Assembly (NCBI RefSeq): GCF_000156575.1
Contig: NZ_GG666044.1
Location: 485,263-549,262, forward strand
Origin: Anaerococcus lactolyticus ATCC 51172
GTDB lineage: Bacteria; Bacillota; Clostridia; Tissierellales; Peptoniphilaceae
DNA: 64,000 nt
Direction: 5' to 3'
In this document: piece after piece, positions 45,111 to 54,162 of the stretch
How the letters are laid out: every line of letters starts with the position of its first letter
Numbering within the stretch: position 1 is the stretch's first letter
Notes under the pieces: generated by a model
Databases searched by the model: none
Seen by the model: only the letters and a program-made list of their open reading frames with translations
What the model was told of the DNA's origin: nothing
Translations under genes and position numbers: made by a program

Positions 45111-45116
45111 TGTTTA

Positions 45117-46073
45117 TTATTCTTCAACGTAATCTACTACTACGTATCTTTGTGGTTCGCGGCCTTCGGAGTGGCTTGATACGTTTCTGTGTTTACTTAT
45201 TTCTTCGTGGGCTAGGCGTCTTTCGTAGGAGTTCATGTATCTTAGGTTCCATGATTTTCCACTTTGGACTACTTTTTGTGCTGTTTCTCTTGCTAGCCTT
45301 ACGATTTTTTCATCTCTGCGTCTTTTGTAGTTGTTGATGTCTACATTTACTCTTAGGTTGTTGCTTCTTGAGTCTATGGCTTTTCTTATTATAAATTCTA
45401 TTGAGTCAAGGCAGGCCCCATTTTTGCCAATTGCAATTCCGGTGTCGCTTTCATCTACCTTGGCATCTAGCTTTATAATTGAGCCTTCAAGATTTCCTAT
45501 AACGCTTACATTTTCAAAGTGCATAGCTGTTAGGATTTGTTCTAAGAGTTCTTTTGCCTTGTAGTAGCTGTCTATATTTGAACGTTTTTTAGATAGGGCG
45601 TAGTCTCTATTTTCAGCTTCTTCGTCTGAATTTTCTTCTTCTACAGTTTCTTTTTCGTCCTTATCTTCAAAAATTTCGTCGGTTTCTTTTTCTATGAAGT
45701 CTCCGATTTCATCAAATTTTTCTTTGATGGCATCTCCCAAGTCTTTGGCTTCTTCTTTGATTGGCTCTTCTGTTGGGATTCCTTCTTCTCTTTTGATTTC
45801 TTCGCTTCTTTTTTTGACGTCGTAGTCTTTTTCTACTTCTCTTAAGGAGTCCACTTCGATTTCATTTTTCAAATCTTCTAGGACTCTTTCCATGTCTTCA
45901 TCGTAGGTTATTCTTACTACTGCATCTTTGCCGCCGATTAGGCCAAGAAATCCGCCGCTTCCCTCGTCTAGGACTTCGATTGTGACTTCATTTCTTTTTT
46001 TACCTATTTCGTCTAGGGCAAGTTGTACTGCTTCTTCTACTGTTTTAGCTGATTTTGTTAAAGATTGTTTCAT
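45117..46073 (-). CDS. jag: RNA-binding protein Jag/KhpB
   Basis: A 318-residue RNA chaperone-type protein that works with KhpA in controlling cell elongation. N-terminal Jag_N domain (~5-55; KTVEEAVQLALDEIGKKRNE), a long acidic linker (~60-165), KH domain (~170-250; GIAIGKNGACLDSIEFII) and C-terminal R3H domain (~255-315; RLAHEEISKHRNVSSHSEG). The acidic linker resembles those in ParA and FtsH here but lacks their FIDL motif. It overlaps yidC by 4 bases. Confidence 0.95.
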   Translation of the reverse strand: MKQSLTKSAKTVEEAVQLALDEIGKKRNEVTIEVLDEGSGGFLGLIGGKDAVVRITYDEDMERVLEDLKNEIEVDSLREVEKDYDVKKRSEEIKREEGIPTEEPIKEEAKDLGDAIKEKFDEIGDFIEKETDEIFEDKDEKETVEEENSDEEAENRDYALSKKRSNIDSYYKAKELLEQILTAMHFENVSVIGNLEGSIIKLDAKVDESDTGIAIGKNGACLDSIEFIIRKAIDSRSNNLRVNVDINNYKRRRDEKIVRLARETAQKVVQSGKSWNLRYMNSYERRLAHEEISKHRNVSSHSEGREPQRYVVVDYVEE

Positions 46074-46780
46074 TTCTCTTCTACCTTTTTGCCTTTCATT
46101 GCTAAGTGCATCACTACCATTATTAATAATCTGAATACTGATGATAAGGTGTAGTAGAGTGGAAGTCCTGCTGGTAATTGTCTAAAGGTAAAGAAAAATA
46201 CTAGAGGTAGGACTAACATCATTGTATTCATACTTCCCATTGCTTGTTGCTGTTGTGGGTTTGTTTTTATTGAGAAAAGTGTTGTTAATAGTTGTGATAG
46301 GGATGTTAGTAGTGGAAGGCCAAACCATAATGGATCTGCTTTTAATAGGTCTGGTACCCAGTAGAAGTCTGTTCTTATATGGTTTAATCCTTCTGGGAAT
46401 ACATATTTGCCTGTGTTTCTCATCATTTCAAACAAGCCAAATAGGACTAATAACTGGATTATCATTGGTAGACATCCTGATAGGCCTGGGGTTACGCCTT
46501 CTTGTTTATAAAGCTCTTGCATCTTTTTTTGAAGCACTTGTTGGTCGTAACCGTATTTCTTTTGTATTTCGTCCATTTTTGGTTTAAAAGACCTAGTTTT
46601 TTCTGCTTGTTTTTGGGTTGAAATTGTAACTGGTATTGAAATTAAGCTTACAAGCAGGGTCATTATTATTATCGCTATAGCATAAAAGCTTATAGTCTTA
46701 GGTTCGGTAAAGTTTGTTGCGATGTTATCATAGAGTATTCTCATTAACTTACCGAGTATATTCGCTATAAATTTAAACAT
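46070..46780 (-). CDS. yidC: Membrane protein insertase YidC/OxaA
   Basis: A 236-residue insertase of the Gram-positive type, without a large extracytoplasmic domain. The conserved core helices are ISIPVTISTQKQAEKTRSFKP, then PGLSGCLPMIIQLLVLFGLF, and the C-terminal LPLVFFFTFRQLPAGLPLYY. No lipobox is seen. It inserts membrane proteins together with YidD and SecYEG. Confidence 0.95.
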   Translation of the reverse strand: MFKFIANILGKLMRILYDNIATNFTEPKTISFYAIAIIIMTLLVSLISIPVTISTQKQAEKTRSFKPKMDEIQKKYGYDQQVLQKKMQELYKQEGVTPGLSGCLPMIIQLLVLFGLFEMMRNTGKYVFPEGLNHIRTDFYWVPDLLKADPLWFGLPLLTSLSQLLTTLFSIKTNPQQQQAMGSMNTMMLVLPLVFFFTFRQLPAGLPLYYTLSSVFRLLIMVVMHLAMKGKKVEEK

Positions 46781-46821
46781 ATCTTCTCCGTTTTAATCTG
46801 TGGTATTATCTGTGGTGGTTT

Positions 46822-47037
46822 TCATTTTACTGGGTCGTAGCCACCCTTAGAAAATGGATTACATCTTAAAATTCTCCACAAAGACATAAAAAAAGCTTTG
46901 ACTGGCCCATATTTCTTAAATGCTTCTATCGCATAGTTAGAACAGGTTGGGTAGTATTTGCATTTTCCATGACCTAATTGTGGAGAAATGAATTTTTGAT
47001 AAAATCTTATCATTTTTATAAAAACTTTATTTAGCAT
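46822..47037 (-). CDS. yidD: Membrane protein insertion efficiency factor YidD
   Basis: A 71-residue protein with the family pattern YQKFISPQLGHGKCKYYPTC followed by SNYAIEAFKKYG and RILRCNPFSKGGYDPV. It aids YidC-dependent insertion. It overlaps rnpA by 11 bases. Confidence 0.95.
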   Translation of the reverse strand: MLNKVFIKMIRFYQKFISPQLGHGKCKYYPTCSNYAIEAFKKYGPVKAFFMSLWRILRCNPFSKGGYDPVK

Positions 47038-47377
47038 AAAATATCTTCTTTTTTCTAAATGCTTGATTTAGGGCATGACCTAGAGAGGATTTTAGTCTTT
47101 GGTAGTCAAATTCTGTGGTATGTTTTTTGGGGATAATAACTATATCGACACCATTGAGGTTCGCATAGTTAATCCTTGCTATCTCTCTAAGTTTTCTTTT
47201 TAATTGATTTCTAGAATGTGCCTTGCCAATTTTTTTGCTTATAGTAAAGCCGAAACGCGGATTTTTTAGGTCGTTGTCTCTGACAAGAACAGTGAAATCT
47301 CTATTATAGCATGCAAAGTTTTTTTTGTAGACTTTTTTGAAGTCTTTATCTTTCTTTAAGCTTAATCTCTTTTCCAT
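47027..47377 (-). CDS. rnpA: Ribonuclease P protein component
   Basis: A 116-residue basic protein that assists RNase P RNA in tRNA 5' maturation. It contains the diagnostic RFGFTISKKIGKAHSRNQLK-type helix (~42-62) and the N-terminal LKKDKDFKKVYKKN. It lies between rpmH and yidD in the standard order. Confidence 0.95.
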   Translation of the reverse strand: MEKRLSLKKDKDFKKVYKKNFACYNRDFTVLVRDNDLKNPRFGFTISKKIGKAHSRNQLKRKLREIARINYANLNGVDIVIIPKKHTTEFDYQRLKSSLGHALNQAFRKKKIFYAK

Positions 47378-47394
47378 TAATTACTTCTTAGAAA

Positions 47395-47529
47395 TTAAGC
47401 TGAAAGTCTTTTTCTATTTTTCTTTCTTCTAGCTTTAAGTACTCTTCTTCCACCTGGAGAAGACATTCTTTTTCTAAAACCATGATCTTTAGATCTTTTT
47501 CTTCTATTTGGTTGATAGGTTCTTTTCAT
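47395..47529 (-). CDS. rpmH: 50S ribosomal protein L34
   Basis: Translated from the complement: [20 protein letters not shown] and onward to NRKRLSA, 44 residues, the universal L34 sequence. GGAGG stands ~7 bases before the ATG. It is the first gene left of the origin, reading away from dnaA. Confidence 0.97.
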   Translation of the reverse strand: MKRTYQPNRRKRSKDHGFRKRMSSPGGRRVLKARRKKNRKRLSA

Positions 47530-47562
47530 ATTTACACCTCCTAATAAATTTTGACTCTTACT

Positions 47563-47591
47563 ATTATATTGAAAATACGCTCCTCTGTCAA
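47563..47591 (-). promoter_or_regulatory. Promoter of rpmH-rnpA operon
   Basis: Perfect TTGACA, 17-base spacer, TATAAT on the minus strand, ~34 bases before the rpmH start. Confidence 0.85.
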
Positions 47592-47742
47592 GATGATTTT
47601 GCTTTTTTTGTAGGCTTTAGGAAAGATTTTTCTTTTATATTTTCTGGTGAATAAAAATTTTTATATTTTTGGTATGATTATTCTTTTTTATTTGGATTTG
47701 TAGCATAAATATTTACTGTTGATATCTTTGGGGATTTTTTTC

Positions 47743-48220
47743 TTTTCCACAATTTGTGAAGAGGAAAATTTATGTGAATATTTTTTTAAAATTATGCTTA
47801 GCCCTTCAAAAAAATTCTAGAAAATAGATAAATTTGGTTTTCAAATATACAAAAAATTTATAAATACACAGACTTATCCACATATCAACAAAGTTTTTTT
47901 CTAATTTTATTCCTTCTCTTTGACTTATCCATAATTTTATCCACTTTTTGTGGATAAGTTGAAATAATGGCTAATTTATGGTAAGATTAGATGTGTAAAA
48001 GTAGGGGTAAAACTATGTTTTAACTTAAGATTTGCCTTTTTCTTGTGGATAAAGTCAAAATTTTTATGAGAATTAAAATTTTATTCCCAAGCAAATCTTA
48101 AAAAATAAAGATAATTTTTATCAACAGATGACTTATACACAACTTATCCCGATTTTGTGGATAAGGTTAATATTTTAGGGTCTAAGCTTAAAATTACAAA
48201 ACAAATACTCATGTGGATAA
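47743..48220. other. oriC, upstream DnaA-box cluster
   Basis: The 713-base AT-rich gap between rpmH and dnaA holds many DnaA boxes (consensus TTATCCACA). Exact or near-exact copies lie at 47874-47882 (+), 47949-47957 (-), 48044-48052 (-), 48156-48164 (-) and 48212-48220 (-). Variants lie at 47743 (TTTTCCACA), 47925 (TTATCCATA), 47937 (TTATCCACT), 48133 (TTATACACA) and 48144. Their clustering beside dnaA marks this as the first half of a bipartite origin. No gene is seen in the gap. Confidence 0.9.
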
Positions 48221-48242
48221 GACTTAAGAAAGGAATGCTTAT

Positions 48243-49622
48243 ATGAAGAATCTAGAATTCATTACGAATGAATTAAAAAATGAAATGAAAATGCATGTAA
48301 GTGATAAGCAACAATTTAATACATGGATTAATATTTTAAAACCCTTAAACCTTCATAAGGATGTCCTCTACCTAGAAATTCCAAAAAAAGATACGCTTTT
48401 TATCTTTGAGGGCATATGGAAGGCTAAGCTTCAAGAAGCTCTTGATGGTATAGCAGAAAAGATTGGTGGCAAGCTTAAGGTAGAAGTTGTTGCCAAGGAT
48501 GGGGAAGACTATCAAAAAATCCTAACTCTTGGTAGGGACTATGACAAGGACGGGCAGATGAGAATAGATAAGGTGAAATCTTTTCCTAAACCTCAACTTG
48601 AAGAAGCAAATGTTTTTGAAAATTTTGTCCAGGGCAAGTCCAACCAATATGCCCTAGGCATCAGCCAAGCAGTAGCTGACACCATATCTAGAGGTGATGT
48701 ATCCAAGGTATATAATCCACTTTTTATTTATGGATCAAGTGGGCTTGGCAAGACCCACCTTATCCAAGCTATCGCTCACCAAATCCTAGAAGCTAGGGAT
48801 GACGCATATGTCATGTACCTTTCCAGTGAAAAATTTACCAATGAGATGATAGCTGCTTTAAGAACCAACAAAAACCAAGAATTTAGGGAAAAATATCGTT
48901 CAGCTGATATCCTTCTTATAGATGATATCCAATTTATTGCCAACAAAGAAGCAACCCAGGAGGAATTTTTCCATACCTTCAACGACCTTTACAATGCTGG
49001 CAAGCAAATAGTTATTACTTCAGATAAGCCACCTAGAGAAATAAAACACCTCGAAGACAGGTTAGTTTCAAGGTTTAACTATGGCATAATCGCCGATATA
49101 TCAAGACCTGACTATGAAACAAGGGTCGCAATTTTGCAAAAGAAACTTGAAGACCTCGGTGCTATTATTGATAATTCAATTTTATCTTACATAGCACTTG
49201 AGATAGATACCAATATCAGAGACCTAGAAGGTGCTCTTTCAACTGCCATTGCCTATGCAAAAAGTGACGGCAGGATTGAAGTATCAATGGAAGATGCTAT
49301 TAAAGGTGTAGGAACCAGGGTCAAAAATAAGAGGAAAAAGCTAACCATAGCCGATATCCAACAGGCAGTTGCGAATAAATATAATGTAAAACTTCAAGAT
49401 CTAAAGGGCAAGTCAAGGAAGAAAGAAATAGTAAATCCAAGGCAAATAGCCATGTTTATTTCGAGAGAGTTGCTTGATGATTCCCTTGTGACTATTGCTA
49501 ATGCCTTTGAAAGGGACCACACAACAGTCATTCATGGTATAGATAAAATTACCGATATGATTGATGAAGATGAAGATTTAAAAAATGAAATAGATGCCCT
49601 AATAAAGGAAATAAAGGACTAA
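48243..49622 (+). CDS. dnaA: Chromosomal replication initiator DnaA
   Basis: A 459-residue AAA+ initiator. Domain I is ~1-80; the AAA+ domain has Walker A GSSGLGKTHL (~161-170) and Walker B ILLIDDIQF; and the C-terminal box-binding domain has NPRQIAMFISRELLDDSLV and FERDHTTVIHG (~400-440). Start at ATG 48243 with AGGA upstream. It sits between two DnaA-box clusters, the normal autoregulated arrangement. Confidence 0.98.
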   Translation: MKNLEFITNELKNEMKMHVSDKQQFNTWINILKPLNLHKDVLYLEIPKKDTLFIFEGIWKAKLQEALDGIAEKIGGKLKVEVVAKDGEDYQKILTLGRDYDKDGQMRIDKVKSFPKPQLEEANVFENFVQGKSNQYALGISQAVADTISRGDVSKVYNPLFIYGSSGLGKTHLIQAIAHQILEARDDAYVMYLSSEKFTNEMIAALRTNKNQEFREKYRSADILLIDDIQFIANKEATQEEFFHTFNDLYNAGKQIVITSDKPPREIKHLEDRLVSRFNYGIIADISRPDYETRVAILQKKLEDLGAIIDNSILSYIALEIDTNIRDLEGALSTAIAYAKSDGRIEVSMEDAIKGVGTRVKNKRKKLTIADIQQAVANKYNVKLQDLKGKSRKKEIVNPRQIAMFISRELLDDSLVTIANAFERDHTTVIHGIDKITDMIDEDEDLKNEIDALIKEIKD

Positions 49623-49635
49623 TTGGGCATAAAGC

Positions 49636-49819
49636 TGTGGATAAGTATGTTAATATCTTTTGAAAATTATTTTGGCAAAAAATCCTTGTGCAAAGTGTGG
49701 AAAACTAGCGATTTATCCCTAGGATTATCCATAAGTTATAAACACGAGTAAAGTTTGAAATCTAAAAGTCTTTCAAAGATATCCACATTTATACAGGTCC
49801 TACTACTAATACTACTAAG
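49636..49819. other. oriC, dnaA-dnaN unwinding region with DnaA-trio
   Basis: The 222-base gap between dnaA and dnaN contains boxes at 49636-49644 (-, perfect), 49713 (TTATCCCTA), 49725-49733 (TTATCCATA) and 49779-49787 (ATATCCACA). A short GG-containing step and then CTACTACTAATACTACTA (49800-49817) follow. The latter matches the DnaA-trio element where DnaA loads on single-stranded DNA, so duplex opening likely begins here. Confidence 0.85.
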
Positions 49820-49844
49820 TCTAAATAATAGTTAAGGAGAAGCT

Positions 49845-50957
49845 ATGAAATTTGAAATTAAACAAAAAGAACTTATGAAAGCCTTGAACATAGTTAATAG
49901 GGCAGTATCTAAATCTACCAATATCCAGATACATGAATTAATATACTTCAGTACTGAAAACAATAGACTTTCAATGACTTCCTTTGATGGGGAAATCTCA
50001 ATTAAAACCCTAGCAGATGCTAAAATTATCAAAGAAGGAGTTATGGCAGTAAAGGCAGACTTAATAACTAATATTATAAGGAAACTTCCTGACGAGCTTG
50101 TAAAGATAGAGCTTGATGGGGGAAAAATAAAAATTTCTTGCAAGAGAAGTAACTTTAACCTAGTCGCCTTTGAATATTTTGATAAGGAAGAAATAAATAT
50201 ACCAAATACTGTGGCCTTATCTATAGATAATGATAAGTTGAAAAGGTCAATTAGCCAAACAGAATTTGCCACAACCCTTGATGAAACAAAGCTTGCCCTA
50301 ACAGGTATTTTATTTGAACTAAAAGAAGGTTGCTTGAACATGGTAGCCCTTGATGGTTACAGAGTTGCTCTTAAAAAAATCAAACTTGATTACCCAGGAG
50401 ATTTTGAGGATACAGAATACATCATTCCAAAAAGATCGCTTTTAGAATGGTCAAGGATTGTATCAGATGATAGCAAAACTTCCTTATATAGAAACGAAAA
50501 TGATTTGTTATTTGCATCAGAAGATACTATTATGCTATGCAAGGTAATAGACAAAAACTTTATTGACTACAGAAATATTATTAACGATATTTCAGAAACC
50601 ACAGTCTTAGTAGAAAAATCCGCTCTTATAGCAGCCTTAGACAGGGCCCAAGTTCTATCAGACCCAGGCAGGGCAAATTTAATTAGAGTAAATATCGAAG
50701 ATAGGGCTATGACTCTAAGGTCTAATTCTGAGATAGGTGATGTAAAAGAAGTTATAGAAATAGACCAAGAAGGCGAGGGCTTGGATATAGCCTTCAATGC
50801 AAAATATATGCAAGATGGTGTCAGAGCTTGTGACAGTGAAAAAATAAAATTAAACTTCAAATCAAGTCTCAACCCATGCTTGATTTATCCAACAGATTCT
50901 AAACACGAGGGTGAAGACTACACCTACTTGGTTCTTCCAGTAAGGCTAGCTAGGTAA
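49845..50957 (+). CDS. dnaN: DNA polymerase III beta subunit (sliding clamp)
   Basis: A 370-residue clamp with three homologous domains. It shows family segments in pieces such as MVALDGYRVALKK (~165-178), IIPKRSLLEW and the C-terminal CLIYPTDS...YLVLPVRLAR. It tethers polymerases to DNA. GGAG lies upstream of the ATG. Confidence 0.97.
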   Translation: MKFEIKQKELMKALNIVNRAVSKSTNIQIHELIYFSTENNRLSMTSFDGEISIKTLADAKIIKEGVMAVKADLITNIIRKLPDELVKIELDGGKIKISCKRSNFNLVAFEYFDKEEINIPNTVALSIDNDKLKRSISQTEFATTLDETKLALTGILFELKEGCLNMVALDGYRVALKKIKLDYPGDFEDTEYIIPKRSLLEWSRIVSDDSKTSLYRNENDLLFASEDTIMLCKVIDKNFIDYRNIINDISETTVLVEKSALIAALDRAQVLSDPGRANLIRVNIEDRAMTLRSNSEIGDVKEVIEIDQEGEGLDIAFNAKYMQDGVRACDSEKIKLNFKSSLNPCLIYPTDSKHEGEDYTYLVLPVRLAR

Positions 50958-50961
50958 AAAT

Positions 50962-51168
50962 ATGGAAGTAATCGAATTTAAAACTGATGAAATAAGGCTT
51001 AAGGACCTCCTAAAGGCAACTGATTTATTAGCTTCTGGAGGCCTCGCTAAGCATATAATAAGGGAAGAAGGCGTCCTCATAAACGACGAACCTTGTTATA
51101 TAGCAGGTAAGAAACTCCACCCAGGAGACGAAATTGTCTTTGATGGTGTGAAAATAATAATTAAATAA
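50962..51168 (+). CDS. yaaA: S4-domain RNA-binding protein YaaA
   Basis: A 68-residue single S4 domain (LKDLLKATDLLASGGLAKHI, then GVLINDEPCYIAGKKLHPGD). It is the small conserved gene between dnaN and recF in Bacillota, probably a ribosome- or RNA-binding factor. Its stop overlaps the recF start. Confidence 0.92.
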   Translation: MEVIEFKTDEIRLKDLLKATDLLASGGLAKHIIREEGVLINDEPCYIAGKKLHPGDEIVFDGVKIIIK

Positions 51169-52271
51169 TGTGGATTCAGGATATAAAATTATACAATTTT
51201 AGAAATTATTTTTACGAGTCGGTAAATTTTAATGAGTCGACAAATATTTTTATCGGAGACAATGCGCAGGGAAAGACAAACCTTCTCGAATCTTGCTACT
51301 ACTTAGCCAATGCAACTTCTTTTAAGAAATTAAGGGATAAGGACATCATAAAGTTTGGCCAGGAAAAAATGGAAATTTCTGGCACAATAAGGAAGGGTCG
51401 CTCCTTCAAAAAAGTCCTAATAAGGGTCGATGGGACTGATAAGAATATTTTTGTAAATGAAGTAGAATATAAGAGGAACAAAGATTTAAAATCACTATTT
51501 AGACTGGTTTTATTTACCCCAGAGGACCTCAATATTATTAAAGAGGGACCTAATTTAAGGCGTGAGCTTTTAGATGAGATAATCGCTTCTATAGATTTTT
51601 CTTATGCTAGGGTTAAAAAAGACTATGATAAGATTTTGTTTGCTAGAAATAAATTACTTAAGAATAGGAATTCCTCATATTTTAAGGAACAACTTGATGC
51701 CTTTGACAAGTCTTTGGTCAAGGAAGGCTATAAGATTTATAAGTCAAGGATTAAATTTGTAAAGTTTGTGGAAGAGTATGCCCAAGATTTTCAAAATGCC
51801 CTTACTGACGGTAAGGAAAAGTTAGAAATAGACTACCTACCAGACATAAGTGCTGAAAGTCTTGATGAATATTATAAGAAATTTTTAGAAAAAAGAGAGG
51901 ATGACCTAAGGTACCTTAGTACCCAGGCGGGCGTCCATAGGGATGATATAATAATTAAAATTAATGGAAAAAATACCAGGCTTTTTGCCTCCCAAGGCCA
52001 ACAGAGGTCAGCTATCATTAATATAAAGCTTGCTGAAGTAAAGCTTGTAAGACAGATAAGTGGTGATAGGGCTGTGATCTTGCTTGATGACGTGTTTTCG
52101 GAACTGGATGAAACGAGGAGCAAGTTCCTTTTGGAAAATCTTTCTGACTACCAAACCATAATCACAGCAACTAATACAAAAAGTTTGGAAAATGTTCCTG
52201 CTGATAAGATTTCATATATTTCAGATGGCAGAATTAGAAAGGAAAAATATGACAGAAAACAACAATTATGA
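51168..52271 (+). CDS. recF: DNA replication/repair protein RecF
   Basis: A 367-residue SMC-like ATPase that loads RecA at gaps. Walker A GDNAQGKTNLLE (~30-41), signature FASQGQQRSAIINIKLAEV (~275-293) and Walker B VILLDDVFSELDE (~305-317). Its end overlaps gyrB by ~23 bases. Confidence 0.97.
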   Translation: MWIQDIKLYNFRNYFYESVNFNESTNIFIGDNAQGKTNLLESCYYLANATSFKKLRDKDIIKFGQEKMEISGTIRKGRSFKKVLIRVDGTDKNIFVNEVEYKRNKDLKSLFRLVLFTPEDLNIIKEGPNLRRELLDEIIASIDFSYARVKKDYDKILFARNKLLKNRNSSYFKEQLDAFDKSLVKEGYKIYKSRIKFVKFVEEYAQDFQNALTDGKEKLEIDYLPDISAESLDEYYKKFLEKREDDLRYLSTQAGVHRDDIIIKINGKNTRLFASQGQQRSAIINIKLAEVKLVRQISGDRAVILLDDVFSELDETRSKFLLENLSDYQTIITATNTKSLENVPADKISYISDGRIRKEKYDRKQQL

Positions 52272-54153
52272 CGCTGGTAATATCAGGGTCTTGGAGGGAC
52301 TAGAACCCGTTAGATTAAGACCTGGAATGTATATCGGCTCAACAAGTTCAAGAGGACTCCACCACTTGGTTTACGAGGTTGTGGACAACTCGGTAGACGA
52401 GGCCCTAGCTGGTCGTTGTGACTACATAAAGGTAACCATAAATAAGGATAATGTTGTAAGTGTTGAAGATGATGGTTCGGGAATCCCTGTAAAGGAGCAC
52501 CCAACAACTCATAAGTCAACCCTTGAGACAGTTTTAACAGTCCTCCACGCAGGTGGTAAGTTTGATGACTCTGCCTACAAGGTTTCCGGAGGTCTCCATG
52601 GTGTTGGTGTATCAGTAGTAAACGCCCTTTCAGAATATCTCATAGCAGAAGTCAAAAGAGACGGCCACGTCTATAAGATGGAATTTGCTAGAGGTGAAGT
52701 AACCAAGGACATAGAAGTAATCGGTGATACTACAGAAACCGGTACAAAAATCACCTTCAAGCCAGATGGGGAAATTTTTGATACAACTATTTTTGAAAGA
52801 TCCATCCTAGAAAATAGGTTTAGGGAAATGGCCTTCTTGAATAAGGGAGTTGAAATTCGTTTTGAAGACGAAAGAGAAAATTTTGAGACTTCTTTCAAAT
52901 TTGAAGGTGGTATTTCAGAATTTGTAAGCTTTTTAAATAGAAACAAAGACCCTATCATGGAGATGATTCCACATTTTGATGGCAGCCAAGAAGGTATAGA
53001 AGTAGAATTTGCCTTCCAATATACAGATGGTTATAGCGAAAATATTCTTTCTTATGCCAACAATATCCAAACCCCAGAGGGTGGTACTCACCTTTCTGGA
53101 CTCAGGTCTTCCCTAACAAGGTCTGTAAATGACTATGCTAGAAAATATAATTTTATAAAAGATAATGAAGAAAACCTTCAAGGTGAGGACATTAGAGAGG
53201 GTATCACAGCCATTATTTCTGTTAAGATTTCTGATCCACAATTTGAAGGTCAAACCAAGTCTAAACTCGGCAACTCCGAGGTAAGGGGCGTTGTTGATTC
53301 TTATGTATCAGAACACCTAACAGCCTTCCTTGAGGAAAATCCAAAACCAGCCAAGTCTATAATCGACAAGGCTCTTGCAAGTAGGCGTGCAAGAGAAGCT
53401 GCAAGAAAGGCAAGAGATCTTACAAGAAAAAGGTCAATCCTAGATTCAGCAACTCTTCCAGGCAAGCTTGCTGACTGCCAATCAACAGACATTTCTGAAA
53501 ATGAAATATTCATAGTAGAGGGTAATTCTGCGGGTGGTTCTGCTAAAGGTGGTAGAGACAATAGGATTCAAGCCATCCTCCCACTTAGGGGCAAGATTAT
53601 GAACGTAGAAAAAGCCCACCTAGACAAGGTTTTAAATTCAGAAGAAATTAAAAATATGATTACAGCCTTTGGTACAGGTATTGGCAAGGAATTTGACATA
53701 TCAAAACTCCGCTATGGCAAGATTATCATCATGACAGATGCGGACGTGGACGGGGCCCACATTAGGACCTTGCTCCTCACTTTCTTTTACAGATACATGA
53801 AAGACCTTATAGATGAAGGTCATGTTTATGTTGCCCTCCCTCCTTTATATAGGATTAGCCAGGGCAAGAAGGAAAGATATGTGTATTCCGATGATGAAAA
53901 GGATAAGTATATCAAAGAACTAGGCGATGCGACCTTTAAGATAAACAGGTACAAGGGTCTTGGTGAGATGAACGCCGAACAGCTTTGGGAAACAACTATG
54001 GACCCAGACAGGCGAGTGCTTTTAAGAGTGGAAGAAGACTTGGAATCTACAACCACAGACGATACCTTCTCACTATTGATGGGAGAAAAGGTAGAACCTA
54101 GACGTAACTTCATCCAAGAAAATGCCAAGTACGTTACAGATATAGACGTATAG
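52249..54153 (+). CDS. gyrB: DNA gyrase subunit B
   Basis: The ATPase subunit of gyrase, 634 residues. The GHKL ATP site includes EVVDNSVDEALAGRCD and VEDDGSGIPVKEHPTTHKS. The TOPRIM domain has VEGNSAGGSAKGGRD (~425-439) and MTDADVDGAHIRTLLL. ATG 52249, with AAAGGA upstream, is chosen over 52192, which would extend 19 residues of non-conserved text from within recF. Confidence 0.97.
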   Translation: MTENNNYDAGNIRVLEGLEPVRLRPGMYIGSTSSRGLHHLVYEVVDNSVDEALAGRCDYIKVTINKDNVVSVEDDGSGIPVKEHPTTHKSTLETVLTVLHAGGKFDDSAYKVSGGLHGVGVSVVNALSEYLIAEVKRDGHVYKMEFARGEVTKDIEVIGDTTETGTKITFKPDGEIFDTTIFERSILENRFREMAFLNKGVEIRFEDERENFETSFKFEGGISEFVSFLNRNKDPIMEMIPHFDGSQEGIEVEFAFQYTDGYSENILSYANNIQTPEGGTHLSGLRSSLTRSVNDYARKYNFIKDNEENLQGEDIREGITAIISVKISDPQFEGQTKSKLGNSEVRGVVDSYVSEHLTAFLEENPKPAKSIIDKALASRRAREAARKARDLTRKRSILDSATLPGKLADCQSTDISENEIFIVEGNSAGGSAKGGRDNRIQAILPLRGKIMNVEKAHLDKVLNSEEIKNMITAFGTGIGKEFDISKLRYGKIIIMTDADVDGAHIRTLLLTFFYRYMKDLIDEGHVYVALPPLYRISQGKKERYVYSDDEKDKYIKELGDATFKINRYKGLGEMNAEQLWETTMDPDRRVLLRVEEDLESTTTDDTFSLLMGEKVEPRRNFIQENAKYVTDIDV

Positions 54154-54162
54154 GAGGCTGAA

